A stretch of 64,000 nucleotides of DNA from Rhizobium sophoriradicis (GTDB lineage Bacteria; Pseudomonadota; Alphaproteobacteria; Rhizobiales; Rhizobiaceae). The notes under the pieces are model-generated. The model was not told the DNA's origin and did not search any database. It saw only the letters and a list, made by a program, of their open reading frames with translations. Below are positions 32,990-41,326 of the stretch, piece after piece. The translations under genes were made by a program, and so were the position numbers. The stretch lies in the NCBI RefSeq assembly GCF_003939025.1, contig NZ_RQIH01000010.1, positions 62,001 through 126,000 on the forward strand, written 5' to 3'. How positions within the stretch are numbered: position 1 is the first letter of the stretch; every line of letters begins with the position of its first letter.

Positions 32990-34045
32990 ATGGAATATCG
33001 TCTGCTCGGCCGCTCCGGCCTAAAAATTTCGACATTGACCATGGGCACGATGACCTTCGGCGGCGTCGGCTGGGCGAAGATGGTTGGCGATCTCGGCGCC
33101 TCCGAGGCGAAAAAGATGATCGATATGTGTATTGATGCCGGCATCAATCTGATCGACACCGCCAACGTCTATTCGTCAGGCGAATGCGAAAACATCATCG
33201 GCGAGGCGCTCGCCGGCAAGCGGCCGCAGGGCGTGTTGCTCGCCACCAAGGCCCGCTTCGGCATGGGCGACGGCCCGAACGATCGCGGCCTCTCGCGCTA
33301 CCATCTGATCCGCGAATGCGAGGCGAGCCTGAAGCGCCTGAAGACCGATGTCATCGATCTCTACCAGGTGCATGAATGGGACGGCCAGACGCCGCTCGAA
33401 GAGACGATGGAAGCGCTCGACACCCTCATCAAGCAAGGCAAGGTGCGTTATGTCGGCTGCTCGAACTATTCCGGCTGGCACATCATGAAGGCGCTGGGCA
33501 TCGCCAAAGAGCACAGCTATCAGCGCTTCGTCAGCCAGCAGATCCACTATACGCTCGAATCCCGCGACGCCGAATACGAGCTGCTGCCGATCTCGATCGA
33601 CCAGGGCCTCGGCGTCTTGGTCTGGAGCCCGCTGGCCGGCGGCCTGCTTTCCGGCAAGCACCGCCGCAACCAGGCTGCCCCCGAGGGGACCCGCCAGTTC
33701 GCCGGCTGGACCGAGCCGCCGATCCGCGATGAAAACCGTCTCTGGAACATCGTCGAGACGCTGGTCGCGATTGGTGACGAGCGCGGCGTCTCGGCCGCGC
33801 AAGTGGCGCTTGCCTGGCTGATCGGCCGCAAGGCGGTGACCTCGGTCATCATCGGCGGGCGCACCGAGGCCCAGTTCCGCGACAATATCGCCGCCGCCGA
33901 GCTGAAGCTCACCGATGACGAGCGCAAGCGCCTTGACGCCGTCAGCCTGCCGCCGATCCTCTATCCCTATTGGCACCAGTTGAACACGGCAAGCGACCGG
34001 TTGAGCGAAGCCGATCTCGAACTCTTCGGCTCGCATCTAAATTAA
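32990..34045 (+). CDS. Aldo/keto reductase
   Basis: 351 residues from MEYRLLGRSG behind an AAGGAGG ribosome site. TIM-barrel NADPH-dependent oxidoreductase: catalytic Asp and Tyr in DTANVYSSGE, Lys in LLATKARFG and His in YQVHEWDGQ. C-terminal cofactor loop SVIIGGRTEAQFRDN. Related to the YajO/Tas-type group that reduces aldehydes or sugar derivatives. Single gene; a repeat follows. Confidence 0.9.
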   Translation: MEYRLLGRSGLKISTLTMGTMTFGGVGWAKMVGDLGASEAKKMIDMCIDAGINLIDTANVYSSGECENIIGEALAGKRPQGVLLATKARFGMGDGPNDRGLSRYHLIRECEASLKRLKTDVIDLYQVHEWDGQTPLEETMEALDTLIKQGKVRYVGCSNYSGWHIMKALGIAKEHSYQRFVSQQIHYTLESRDAEYELLPISIDQGLGVLVWSPLAGGLLSGKHRRNQAAPEGTRQFAGWTEPPIRDENRLWNIVETLVAIGDERGVSAAQVALAWLIGRKAVTSVIIGGRTEAQFRDNIAAAELKLTDDERKRLDAVSLPPILYPYWHQLNTASDRLSEADLELFGSHLN

Positions 34046-34051
34046 AGAGTG

Positions 34052-34101
34052 AGAGCATGATGTCGTCCGAAAACCGCTCACACTTTTCGGCATCATGCTC
34101 T
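34052..34101. repeat. Short nested palindrome common in rhizobial genomes
   Basis: AGAGCATGATG (34052-34062) pairs with CATCATGCTCT (34091-34101); inside, CCGAAAA (34067-34073) pairs with TTTTCGG (34084-34090). I know closely similar sequences as frequent rhizobial intergenic repeats. It may serve as the terminator of the aldo/keto reductase gene. Confidence 0.75.
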
Positions 34102-34201
34102 AGCAATAGCGGCTGAGACATTGCACGGCGGAGGGTACGCGTCACAAAAGATGCACTTTATCAGTGCTAGCATGAGATCCCGCCACCGCAGCGAGGTTCT
34201 C

Positions 34202-35245
34202 ATGCTGAAGAATTACAAGGTCCTGAAGGGTACGGCGAGCGCGCTCGCTCTCGATGACGACAACGATCCACATATCGAGATCCGCATCGAGGCGGACGGC
34301 GTCAGCTATCGCATCGCGCTCAACGTCCGCTCTAAGATGTCGCCGCACGACCTGCTCTACGCCAATATCGTCGATTTCAAGCATCCGACGCTGACGGAGG
34401 CGCTCGAAGCCCTGCCGATGGGCCTGACCGACATTCGCAAAGACCATCCGGAGCTTGCGATCGACTATGTCCGCGGTGGCCTGATCGAGCGCGAGGATAT
34501 GGATGTCGCGCCCTTCCAGCTCTCCGGCCCGAAGAACGATCTGAGGGAATTCATCGAGCCGATCGTCGAGGAAGGCATCGCCGATCCCGACATCCATTTC
34601 TATGCCTTCGGCGAAGCATGGGGGCCGGAGCACGGCAAGCCCGATCAATATTTCGATTTCGAGCCGGGCAACGGCATCCACGACATCCACATGAACCAGG
34701 GTGACGGCGGCAGCTTCAAGGCCACCAACGGTCCGAACCAGGACGGGGCGCTGCTCGTCCATTTCACCGATACCGACGAATGGGCGGCAATCTTCCTCTG
34801 CTTCCAGTCGCAGAACTGGAACACCGATGCTGAGTCCGGCAATCCCGTCTTCGAAAACCGTGGTGGCCAGGGCCGCGGCGAAGGCACGCGCCGGCCGCAG
34901 CCGGTCGTCGCCTCGTCGCTGCGCATCATCGCCGCCTTGATCAACCCGGTGAATGGCGAAGGCGGCACCGAGGCCGAAACGGTGACGCTGATCAACCGCT
35001 CCGACATGTCGGTATCGCTCGACGGCTGGAAGCTGGAGGACGAAAACGGCCGGACGCAGACGCTGTCGGGAACGCTTGCGGCGGGCGAGATCCGCACCAT
35101 CGCGATCGACGCCGCAGCCGGCGGCCCGCAGCTCGCCAACCGCGGCGGCGATATCATCCTGCGCAACACCGACGGAGCGGTGGCCGACCGGGTCGGCTAC
35201 GGCAAGAGCGAGACCGCCAACGAGGGCTGGACGACGATTTTTTGA
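34202..35245 (+). CDS. DUF2278 protein with C-terminal lamin-tail-like domain
   Basis: 347 residues from MLKNYKVLKG; an in-frame ATG further upstream is possible. Residues about 1-215 fit the DUF2278 (YukJ-like) family (HDLLYANIVDFKHPTL, FYAFGEAWGPE, IHDIHMNQGD, WAAIFLCFQSQ). Residues about 240-347 form an Ig-like lamin tail domain (IIAALINPVNGEGG, VTLINRSDMSVSLDGWKLED, VADRVGYGKSE). Lamin-tail domains in bacteria often accompany surface or nuclease proteins. No signal peptide is seen. Role unknown. Confidence 0.82.
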   Translation: MLKNYKVLKGTASALALDDDNDPHIEIRIEADGVSYRIALNVRSKMSPHDLLYANIVDFKHPTLTEALEALPMGLTDIRKDHPELAIDYVRGGLIEREDMDVAPFQLSGPKNDLREFIEPIVEEGIADPDIHFYAFGEAWGPEHGKPDQYFDFEPGNGIHDIHMNQGDGGSFKATNGPNQDGALLVHFTDTDEWAAIFLCFQSQNWNTDAESGNPVFENRGGQGRGEGTRRPQPVVASSLRIIAALINPVNGEGGTEAETVTLINRSDMSVSLDGWKLEDENGRTQTLSGTLAAGEIRTIAIDAAAGGPQLANRGGDIILRNTDGAVADRVGYGKSETANEGWTTIF

Positions 35246-35395
35246 TTTGGCGCTCTGGTCAGCTGTTTTGCTAAAAGCATGGCAATGGAAGGATAAACTG
35301 CTTACCCCTTCCCTCTGAGAGAAGAGGGCGGAAGCACTTCCCTCTCCTCCCTTGTATCTGCACGTTAGTAATTTCGTGCGACGGAAGCGATTGAG

Positions 35396-35425
35396 CCTCT
35401 GGCCGGGTGGCCACCCGGCCAGAGG
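35396..35425. repeat. Perfect 30-bp palindrome upstream of the IS110 transposase
   Basis: CCTCTGGCCGGGTGG followed directly by its exact reverse complement, with no loop. It lies 120 bp before the transposase start, inside the putative non-coding left part of the element. As RNA it gives a very stable hairpin. The remaining sequence between 35246 and 35545 shows no reading frame of note. Confidence 0.85.
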
Positions 35426-35545
35426 CTTGACGAAGTAGCCCGTCCCCCCTCCGGTTACAACCGTGGATGAGCCTGGGATCTTCGTCATCGTCACGTACGA
35501 CCGAATAGTCGCTTGGCTCCAATCGCACGCACAAGGCAGGTTACC

Positions 35546-36484
35546 GTGAACAGAATTATATGTGGAGTGGATGTTTCGAAAGACTGGCTGGATGCGTTCA
35601 TCCGCCCGTCCGGGACGTTTGAACGGTTCAGCAATGACGCCACCGGCATTGGCGCGCTGGCCGATCTTTGCCGGGCCGAGAATGTCGAGCTCCTCGTCAT
35701 GGAGGCTTCCGGCGGTTATGAGCGGACGGCCTTCCTGCTGTTGTGGGAATTGGGCATCGCCTGCGCGCTTGCCAATCCGCGCCATGTGCGCCGCTTTGCC
35801 GAATCCATGGGCTTTCTGGAAAAGACCGACCGCATCGATGCAGCGATGATCGCCCATTATGCCGAAACCAGGCGGCTGGCTGCCCTGCCGCCGCCGAAAG
35901 CCGCGCAGATGCGGCTGTCGGCGCTGATGGCGCGGCTGTCCCAGGTCACGAGTGATCTGACCATCCAGATGCAGCGCCGCAGTGCAGCCCGCGATCAGCA
36001 GTGCGAGGCAAGCCTCAACGAGGTGATCGCACTTTTGGTGCGCCAGAGCCGCACCCTCGAAGGCGAGATTGCCTCGATGATAGACGACGATCCGCTCTGG
36101 GCCTGTCTCAACCAGGCCTTTCGATCAATCAAGGGCGTGGCCAACCGTACAGTTGCCCGGTTGATGGCCCAACTGCCTGAGATCGGCCAGATCTCCAATA
36201 AGGCGATCGCCAAGCTGGCCGGCCTGGCGCCGATTGCCAACGACAGCGGCAAACGCAGCGGACACCGGCCGGTGCGCGGCGGGCGCTCCGGACCACGCGC
36301 CATTCTGTTCCTGGTCGGCGCCATCGCAGCCCGACACGATCCGCACCTGGCCGCCTTCCAGCAAAGGTTGCAAAGCGCCGGCAAACCCAAAATGGTCATC
36401 CGCATCGCACTCGCCCGAAAACTCCTGGTTATTCTCAATGCAAAAGCACGAGACGCGCGAAGAGAATTCGAATATGCAACTTGA
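35546..36484 (+). CDS. IS110-family DEDD transposase
   Basis: 312 residues from a GTG at 35546 with AAGGCAGG upstream; an ATG at 35513 is in frame but has no ribosome site. N-terminal RuvC-like DEDD domain: GVDVSKDWLDAF (first Asp), VMEASGGYE (Glu) and EKTDRIDAAMIAHYA (final Asp residues). C-terminal Transposase_20 domain with GVANRTVARLMAQLPEIG, KLAGLAPIANDSGK and GRSGPRAILFLVG holding the conserved Ser. Full length, so probably active. It acts with a bridge RNA in this family. Confidence 0.93.
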   Translation: MNRIICGVDVSKDWLDAFIRPSGTFERFSNDATGIGALADLCRAENVELLVMEASGGYERTAFLLLWELGIACALANPRHVRRFAESMGFLEKTDRIDAAMIAHYAETRRLAALPPPKAAQMRLSALMARLSQVTSDLTIQMQRRSAARDQQCEASLNEVIALLVRQSRTLEGEIASMIDDDPLWACLNQAFRSIKGVANRTVARLMAQLPEIGQISNKAIAKLAGLAPIANDSGKRSGHRPVRGGRSGPRAILFLVGAIAARHDPHLAAFQQRLQSAGKPKMVIRIALARKLLVILNAKARDARREFEYAT

Positions 36485-36501
36485 CAATCCAGATAGTCGC
36501 T

Positions 36502-36628
36502 CATTCCTGTGCTCGTCACAGGAATCCAGCGTGCCCAAGTCCTTGGGCACGAGAGAAGCCTTCACGCGTAAGAGTCAATCACGGCGCGGCCGCGCCGTGG
36601 CTGGATTCCTGTGACGAGCACAGGAATG
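36502..36628. repeat. Dispersed multi-hairpin palindromic repeat (REP/mosaic type)
   Basis: Two perfect 28-bp inverted arms at 36502-36529 and 36601-36628 (arm 2 starts CTGGATTCCTGTGACGAGCA). Inside are GTGCCCAAG/CTTGGGCAC (36531-36550) and the palindrome ACGGCGCGG/CCGCGCCGT (36581-36598). The second arm recurs at 11421-11448. It lies 17 bp after the IS110 transposase stop. The following stretch to 36764 holds another hairpin repeat and no gene. Confidence 0.85.
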
Positions 36629-36654
36629 AGGGACGGTGGTGAATGCCGCTGCGT

Positions 36655-36735
36655 GACACATCCCTCCTGGCGGAGAAGTGATATCGATAGAAGCGGCGCG
36701 CTCCTTCTCTCCTCCCCGGCGGGGAGAAGGGACTC
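36655..36735. repeat. RIME-like repeat fragment
   Basis: Contains CTCCTGGCGGAGAAG and TTCTCTCCTCCCCGGCGGGG with AGAAGG, the same modules as in 8560-8600. Part of the 280-bp gene-free stretch between the IS110 transposase and the aminotransferase gene. Confidence 0.45.
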
Positions 36736-36764
36736 GTGGCAGCGTCTCGCCCTGCCCGCAGCAA

Positions 36765-37985
36765 TCACCCGCCAATCTCATCGGCGATCAGCTTGCCCAA
36801 CCGGCCAATGCCATCCTCGATCATCTGCTCGTTGGCGCAGGAGAAGCTGAGGCGGAAGGTGTTGGCGCCGGAGCCGTCGGCGAAGAAGGCCTTGCCGGGT
36901 ACGAAGGCGACCTTGGCGGTTTCGAGCGATTTCGCCAAGAGCTTGGCGCCATCCATGCCATCCGGCAGCGTGATCCAGATGAACATGCCGCCTTCCGGCT
37001 TCGTCCAGCTGGTCCCCTCGGGCATATATTTCTCAAGCGCCGCCAGCATGCAGTTGCGCCGATGGCTGTAGGCGGCCTTGATCTTGCCGACCTGCGCATC
37101 GAAGCCACGTTCGGCGACATGGCTGATCGCCATCTGGTTTATCGTCGAGGAATGCAGGTCGGCCGCCTGCTTCATCAGCACCAGTTTGCGGATGACCGGC
37201 GCATTGGCGACGATGAAGCCGACGCGAAGACCGGGCGCCAGCGTTTTGGAGAAGCTGCCGCAATAGATCGTGCGCGTGTCGTTGATATGGCCCTTCTCGG
37301 CAATCTCCAGCGCCAGGATCGGCGGGATCGGCTCACCGTCATAGCGCAGCGACTGATAGGCCGCGTCTTCGATGACGGCGACGTCGAGTTCTTCGGCAAG
37401 CGCCAGCACCTGCTTGCGGCCGGCGAGATCGACCGTTTCACCGGTCGGATTGGAGAAATCGGCCGAGAGATAGGCAAACTTCACCTTGCCGCCGGCGGTG
37501 GCTGCCGCCGCGCGATAAGATTCCGGCGTCCGGTTGCCGCCTGGCGTCAGCTGGTCATAGGCCGGCTCATAGGCGTTGAAGGCCTGCAGCGCGCCGAGAT
37601 AGGTCGGCCAGGTGACCAGCGCGGTATCACCAGGCGACAGGAACAGCTTGCCGAGATAATCGAGCCCCTGCTGCGAACCGGAGACGATGAAGATGTTGTC
37701 GAGTTCGCAGGGAATGCCGAGGGCCGCCATCTGCTTGGCCAGCCATTCGCGCAGCGGCTTGTAGCCTTCGCTGACCGAATATTGCAGCGCCGAATTGACG
37801 GCAGGACCGGCGAAGATATCGGCGTAGGCCTGCTTGAATTCTTGATCCGGAAACAGCGCCGGATCGGGAATGCCGCCGGCAAAGGAGATGATGTCGGGCC
37901 GGTCGAGAAGCTTCAGGAGCTCGCGGATTTCGGATGCGCGCATGCGCGACGAGCGCGATGCAAACATGGTGTCCCAGTTCAGCAT
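36765..37985 (-). CDS. PLP-dependent aminotransferase, class I/II (2-aminoadipate/MocR-like fold type I)
   Basis: 406 residues. Fold-type I aminotransferase with IISFAGGIPDPALFP at the start (substrate loop), FIVSGSQQGLDYL, FSNPTGETV, and the PLP Lys in CGSFSKTLAPGLRVGF. No N-terminal GntR domain, so it is an enzyme rather than a MocR regulator. Closest known types are LysN 2-aminoadipate transaminase and multi-substrate aromatic/branched transaminases. Divergent from ilvE across 318 bp in which I see no repeat or RNA gene. Confidence 0.88.
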   Translation of the reverse strand: MLNWDTMFASRSSRMRASEIRELLKLLDRPDIISFAGGIPDPALFPDQEFKQAYADIFAGPAVNSALQYSVSEGYKPLREWLAKQMAALGIPCELDNIFIVSGSQQGLDYLGKLFLSPGDTALVTWPTYLGALQAFNAYEPAYDQLTPGGNRTPESYRAAAATAGGKVKFAYLSADFSNPTGETVDLAGRKQVLALAEELDVAVIEDAAYQSLRYDGEPIPPILALEIAEKGHINDTRTIYCGSFSKTLAPGLRVGFIVANAPVIRKLVLMKQAADLHSSTINQMAISHVAERGFDAQVGKIKAAYSHRRNCMLAALEKYMPEGTSWTKPEGGMFIWITLPDGMDGAKLLAKSLETAKVAFVPGKAFFADGSGANTFRLSFSCANEQMIEDGIGRLGKLIADEIGG

Positions 37986-38303
37986 GGGGTTTCCTCGTAT
38001 TTTCTATAATACGGCCGACAAACCATGCGGCGGAAATTATGTCAATAATACTGACCTATTTTCTTGTCATGGTGACATGTTGGAGATCTCATATTCCAAA
38101 GCGTTGGATGTTCCGGATCTCGCTTGATATTGACCCCATCCGATATCGAAGGCGCTCGGTCCCGGATTTGCTGCTCGACGCCAGCCACATCGAGTGATTA
38201 TTCCTCTGATCAAAGCCGAAACCGGCTGATTCAGACCTTTCCAAGACCGGCTCGGCGGCGGTAGTGTCGCCGCCACTCTTCAATTTACTATCAAGGTGCA
38301 GCA

Positions 38304-39404
38304 ATGACCGTGACGTCGGCCTCTCCGGAAATCAAAATCGAACTCCACAAATCTCCCGTCTCGGACGCCGAACGCATCCAGGCACTGGAGACGCCCGGCT
38401 TCGGCAAGCTCTTCACGGATCACATGGTCCTGGCACGATGGACGGCCGAGAAGGGCTGGCACGATGCAAAGGTTACGCCGAGGCGGCCCCTGGAACTCGA
38501 TCCTGCGAGCGCCGTGCTGCACTACGCGCAGGAGATCTTCGAGGGCATGAAGGCCTACAAGGCGGACGATGGCCGAATTCTGCTCTTTCGGCCTGAAGAG
38601 AATGCACGCCGCTTCGCACAGTCGGCAAACCGCATGGCCATGCCTCCCGTGCCCGAAGAACTCTTCCTGAAGGCGGTCGAAGAACTGGTCCGCGTCGACA
38701 GGGCCTGGATACCGTCCGGCGATGCCAGCCTGTACCTCCGCCCCTTCATGTTCGCCAACGAGGCGTTTCTCGGCGTTCGTCCGGCTCAGGAATATGTCTT
38801 CTGCATCATCGCCTCTCCGGTCGGCGCCTACTTCAAGGGCGGCGCCAAGGCCGTCTCCCTTTGGGTCGAGACCGAATACACCCGCGCGGCCGCCGGCGGC
38901 ACTGGTGCCGCGAAATGCGGCGGCAACTACGCAGCCAGCCTTGTGGCGCAATCCGAGGCGACGAAGAAGGGTTGCGATCAGGTCGTCTTCCTCGACGCCG
39001 CAGAGCATCGCTGGGTCGAAGAACTCGGCGGCATGAACGTCTTCTTCGTGATGAACGATGGATCGGTGGTGACCCCGCCCTTGGGCGGCACGATCCTGCC
39101 GGGCATCACCCGCGCCTCCGTGATCGTGCTCGCCGAAGAGCGGGGCTTGCGCGTCGAGCAGCGCCCCTACTCGTTTACCGAATGGCAAGACGACGCTGCC
39201 AGCGGCAGGCTCGTCGAAGCCTTCGCTTGCGGCACCGCCGCAGTCCTGGCGGGAATCGGCCTGGTTCGACATGCCGGCGGCGAGTTTCTGATCGGCGACG
39301 GACAGACCGGCAAGTTGACCAGCGAACTGCGCCAGCAGCTCGTCAGTCTGCAGAAGGGCGTAACGAACGATGAGCATGGCTGGACGCGCCTCATCGCGAC
39401 CTGA
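38304..39404 (+). CDS. ilvE: Branched-chain amino acid aminotransferase
   Basis: 366 residues, the length of the long (BCAT2-like) class. Fold-type IV PLP enzyme: HYAQEIFEGMKAYKADDG, RFAQSANRMAMP, YLRPFMFA, the PLP Lys in GTGAAKCGGNYAAS, and GTILPGITRASVI. It transfers the amino group between Leu, Ile or Val and 2-oxoglutarate in the cytoplasm. It stands alone, with its own promoter region. ilvC is 12 kb away on the other strand, not in an operon. Confidence 0.92.
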   Translation: MTVTSASPEIKIELHKSPVSDAERIQALETPGFGKLFTDHMVLARWTAEKGWHDAKVTPRRPLELDPASAVLHYAQEIFEGMKAYKADDGRILLFRPEENARRFAQSANRMAMPPVPEELFLKAVEELVRVDRAWIPSGDASLYLRPFMFANEAFLGVRPAQEYVFCIIASPVGAYFKGGAKAVSLWVETEYTRAAAGGTGAAKCGGNYAASLVAQSEATKKGCDQVVFLDAAEHRWVEELGGMNVFFVMNDGSVVTPPLGGTILPGITRASVIVLAEERGLRVEQRPYSFTEWQDDAASGRLVEAFACGTAAVLAGIGLVRHAGGEFLIGDGQTGKLTSELRQQLVSLQKGVTNDEHGWTRLIAT

Positions 39405-39487
39405 ACTCGCCCGTTCACGCGAACGGCGGCGTCAGCACCGATATGCGGGGCGCCGCTCCAACCAAGATCCCCGAGCGGCCGACCCAC

Positions 39488-40075
39488 ATGCCTCCTGACC
39501 GTACCTCAGCCTTTTACGAGGAAAACGCCGAGACATACGCCAACCGGGCACGCAGCCTACCAAAACGGCAGCTCGATGCCTTCCTCGCGCGTCTCGCACC
39601 GGGTGCGGCAATCCTCGAACTCGGCTGCGGCGGCGGGCAGGACAGCGCCTACATGCTGTCGCGGGGTTTCGACGTGACACCGACCGACGGCTCGGCCGAG
39701 CTTGCAAGACAGGCGGAAATGCTGATCGGCAGGCCGGTCAGGGTCATGCTGTTCCAGCAGCTCGACGCCGACAGCGCCTACGACGGCGTCTGGGCGCATG
39801 CGAGCCTGCTCCATGTTCCAAGATCCGAGCTCGCCAACGTTTTCGCCCGTGTCCGCCGTGCGCTCAGAACCGACGGCATCCTCCATGCAAGCTTCAAGGC
39901 GGGAGAAGCCGAAGGTCATGACGGCTTCGGGCGCTACTACAACTATCCCTCCGTCGATTGGCAGTCGGCGCTTTTGACGGCGAGCGGCTGGCGCAACATC
40001 GCCGTCGAGGAAAGCGACGGCGGCGGATATGACGGAAAGCCAACACGCTGGCTGACGGTGAGTGCGCAACGATAG
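39488..40075 (+). CDS. Class I SAM-dependent methyltransferase
   Basis: 195 residues from MPPDRTSAFY. Motif I ILELGCGGGQDSAYM is at about residues 38-52, with acidic loop FDVTPTDGSAELA and motif IV region YDGVWAHASLLHVPR. The UbiE/Tehb-like fold is complete. TehB-like tellurite resistance or general small-molecule methylation are both possible. It follows ilvE by 83 bp on the same strand and could be read with it. Confidence 0.87.
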   Translation: MPPDRTSAFYEENAETYANRARSLPKRQLDAFLARLAPGAAILELGCGGGQDSAYMLSRGFDVTPTDGSAELARQAEMLIGRPVRVMLFQQLDADSAYDGVWAHASLLHVPRSELANVFARVRRALRTDGILHASFKAGEAEGHDGFGRYYNYPSVDWQSALLTASGWRNIAVEESDGGGYDGKPTRWLTVSAQR

Positions 40076-40264
40076 CGGTGAGCCCCAAGTTCGGCCGTTA
40101 GCCTGTCAAATGCCGACGTGCTCGTCGTCCGGTCCCGCGGACCGACTTCGCGAAGGGTTTTCGTCCACCGCGGCAAGGGCGTTCCGGATTTTTCTTCTTC
40201 AGCGGGAACCGAAAACCATCAAGAGGGTTCGATCACAATCTGACGAACCCGGCTAAAGCTGAAC

Positions 40265-40528
40265 ATGCCGCAGGTATCTCAAAAGCGGACGAAGATTGGT
40301 GGGAGAGATACCGAAGATCTCTTATTGACCACCTGTCTCCCTGGATGGATCGCCCGTTCCCTCGCCAGAAGTGGAATTCACCGGATGAGCCAACTGGCAG
40401 ACATGAAGAACGCCGAACTCCTCCAGCTACCGGGGATTGGCCCTCGATCCGTCGAGCAAATACGGTCGGCGATTAGAAGATTCAAACGTAGCCGAACACA
40501 CGTCTCGGCGAGGCAGTCGAAAGAATAA
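40265..40528 (+). CDS. Small helix-hairpin-helix protein resembling RNA polymerase alpha-CTD
   Basis: 87 residues. Residues about 28-72 (SLARSGIHRMSQLADMKNAE, then LLQLPGIGPRSVEQIRSAI) match the pattern of the alpha subunit C-terminal domain and other HhH folds: a helix, 'L..(L/T)PGIG..S...I', a helix. The N-terminus and the Ser/Arg/Lys-rich tail are not conserved-looking. It probably binds DNA non-specifically or acts as a small DNA-associated protein. It lies directly upstream of the methyltransferase at 40555. Confidence 0.65.
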   Translation: MPQVSQKRTKIGGRDTEDLLLTTCLPGWIARSLARSGIHRMSQLADMKNAELLQLPGIGPRSVEQIRSAIRRFKRSRTHVSARQSKE

Positions 40529-40554
40529 CCGACGCTTACGGATTGGAGCAGGGA

Positions 40555-41298
40555 ATGAACGAGAAGGCTCGACTGGAAAGCGACATCGCAGCCCTGGGCC
40601 CATGGTTTCACAATCTGCGAATTAACGGCGTTCAGACCGCGCCCGATCATTTCCTTGGCGACTACCCGTCTTTCAAATGGGCCCACTTTCAGCAGGTTGT
40701 GCCTGAAGATCTCCGCGGGTGCAGCGTTCTGGACATCGGCTGCAACGCCGGGTTCTACTCACTTGAAATGAAGAGAAGGAATGCCGGGCGTGTCGTCGGA
40801 ATCGATTCCGACCCCCGTTATCTCAAGCAAGCCGAGTTCGCTGCCAGACAGATAGGTGAAGATATCGAATTCAAGCTGATGTCGGTCTACGAGGTTCAAA
40901 AACTAAAGGAGAGATTCGACCTGGTCCTTTTCATGGGTGTTCTTTATCACCTGCGGCATCCGCTACTGGCGCTCGACCTACTGCATGAGCATGTCGTCGG
41001 CGGAAAGATGCTGTTTCAATGCATGCAGCGGGGCGAAGAGGACGTCGCGGCACTCAGCGAAAATTACGACTTCTTCGACACGACGATATTTGAGCAGCGC
41101 GGCTTTCCGAAGCTCTATTTTGTGGAAGAACGTTACGCTGGCGATCCCACCAACTGGTTCATTCCGAACAAGGCGGCGGTCGAAGCGATGCTGAGAAGCG
41201 CCGGGTTTGTCATTCGTGCCAATCCGGAACGGGAAGTTTATCTGGTGGAACATGGAACCCGCCACCCGATGGCGGAACCGCCTCCGTCGCTTTGCTGA
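40555..41298 (+). CDS. SAM-dependent methyltransferase, CmoB-like fold (TIGR04290-type)
   Basis: 247 residues from MNEKARLESD with a GGAGCAGGG ribosome site. Motif I is SVLDIGCNAGFYSLEM (about residue 62), with GIDSDPRYLKQA, LVLFMGVLYHLRHPLLAL and a long C-terminal insertion region ending FIPNKAAVEAMLRSAGF. This pattern resembles CmoB/tRNA mo5U methyltransferases and, as I recall, the TIGR04290 family that occurs in gene clusters with glycan enzymes; the match is from memory. First gene of an unusual cluster; convergent with the PRT-kinase gene at 41327. Confidence 0.82.
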   Translation: MNEKARLESDIAALGPWFHNLRINGVQTAPDHFLGDYPSFKWAHFQQVVPEDLRGCSVLDIGCNAGFYSLEMKRRNAGRVVGIDSDPRYLKQAEFAARQIGEDIEFKLMSVYEVQKLKERFDLVLFMGVLYHLRHPLLALDLLHEHVVGGKMLFQCMQRGEEDVAALSENYDFFDTTIFEQRGFPKLYFVEERYAGDPTNWFIPNKAAVEAMLRSAGFVIRANPEREVYLVEHGTRHPMAEPPPSLC

Positions 41299-41326
41299 CA
41301 AAACTCACTCCAAACCACGTCCGCAG

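Larger units (their letters stand above)
35300..36500 (+). mobile_element. IS110-family insertion sequence (ends approximate)
   Basis: The transposase at 35546-36484 identifies the family. IS110 elements lack classic terminal repeats, so the ends cannot be read directly. The right end must lie soon after 36484 because another palindromic repeat starts at 36502. The left end lies somewhere in 35246-35400, since family members carry 100-300 bp of non-coding DNA before the gene. This leader is where bridge RNA is encoded in IS110. Confidence 0.7.
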
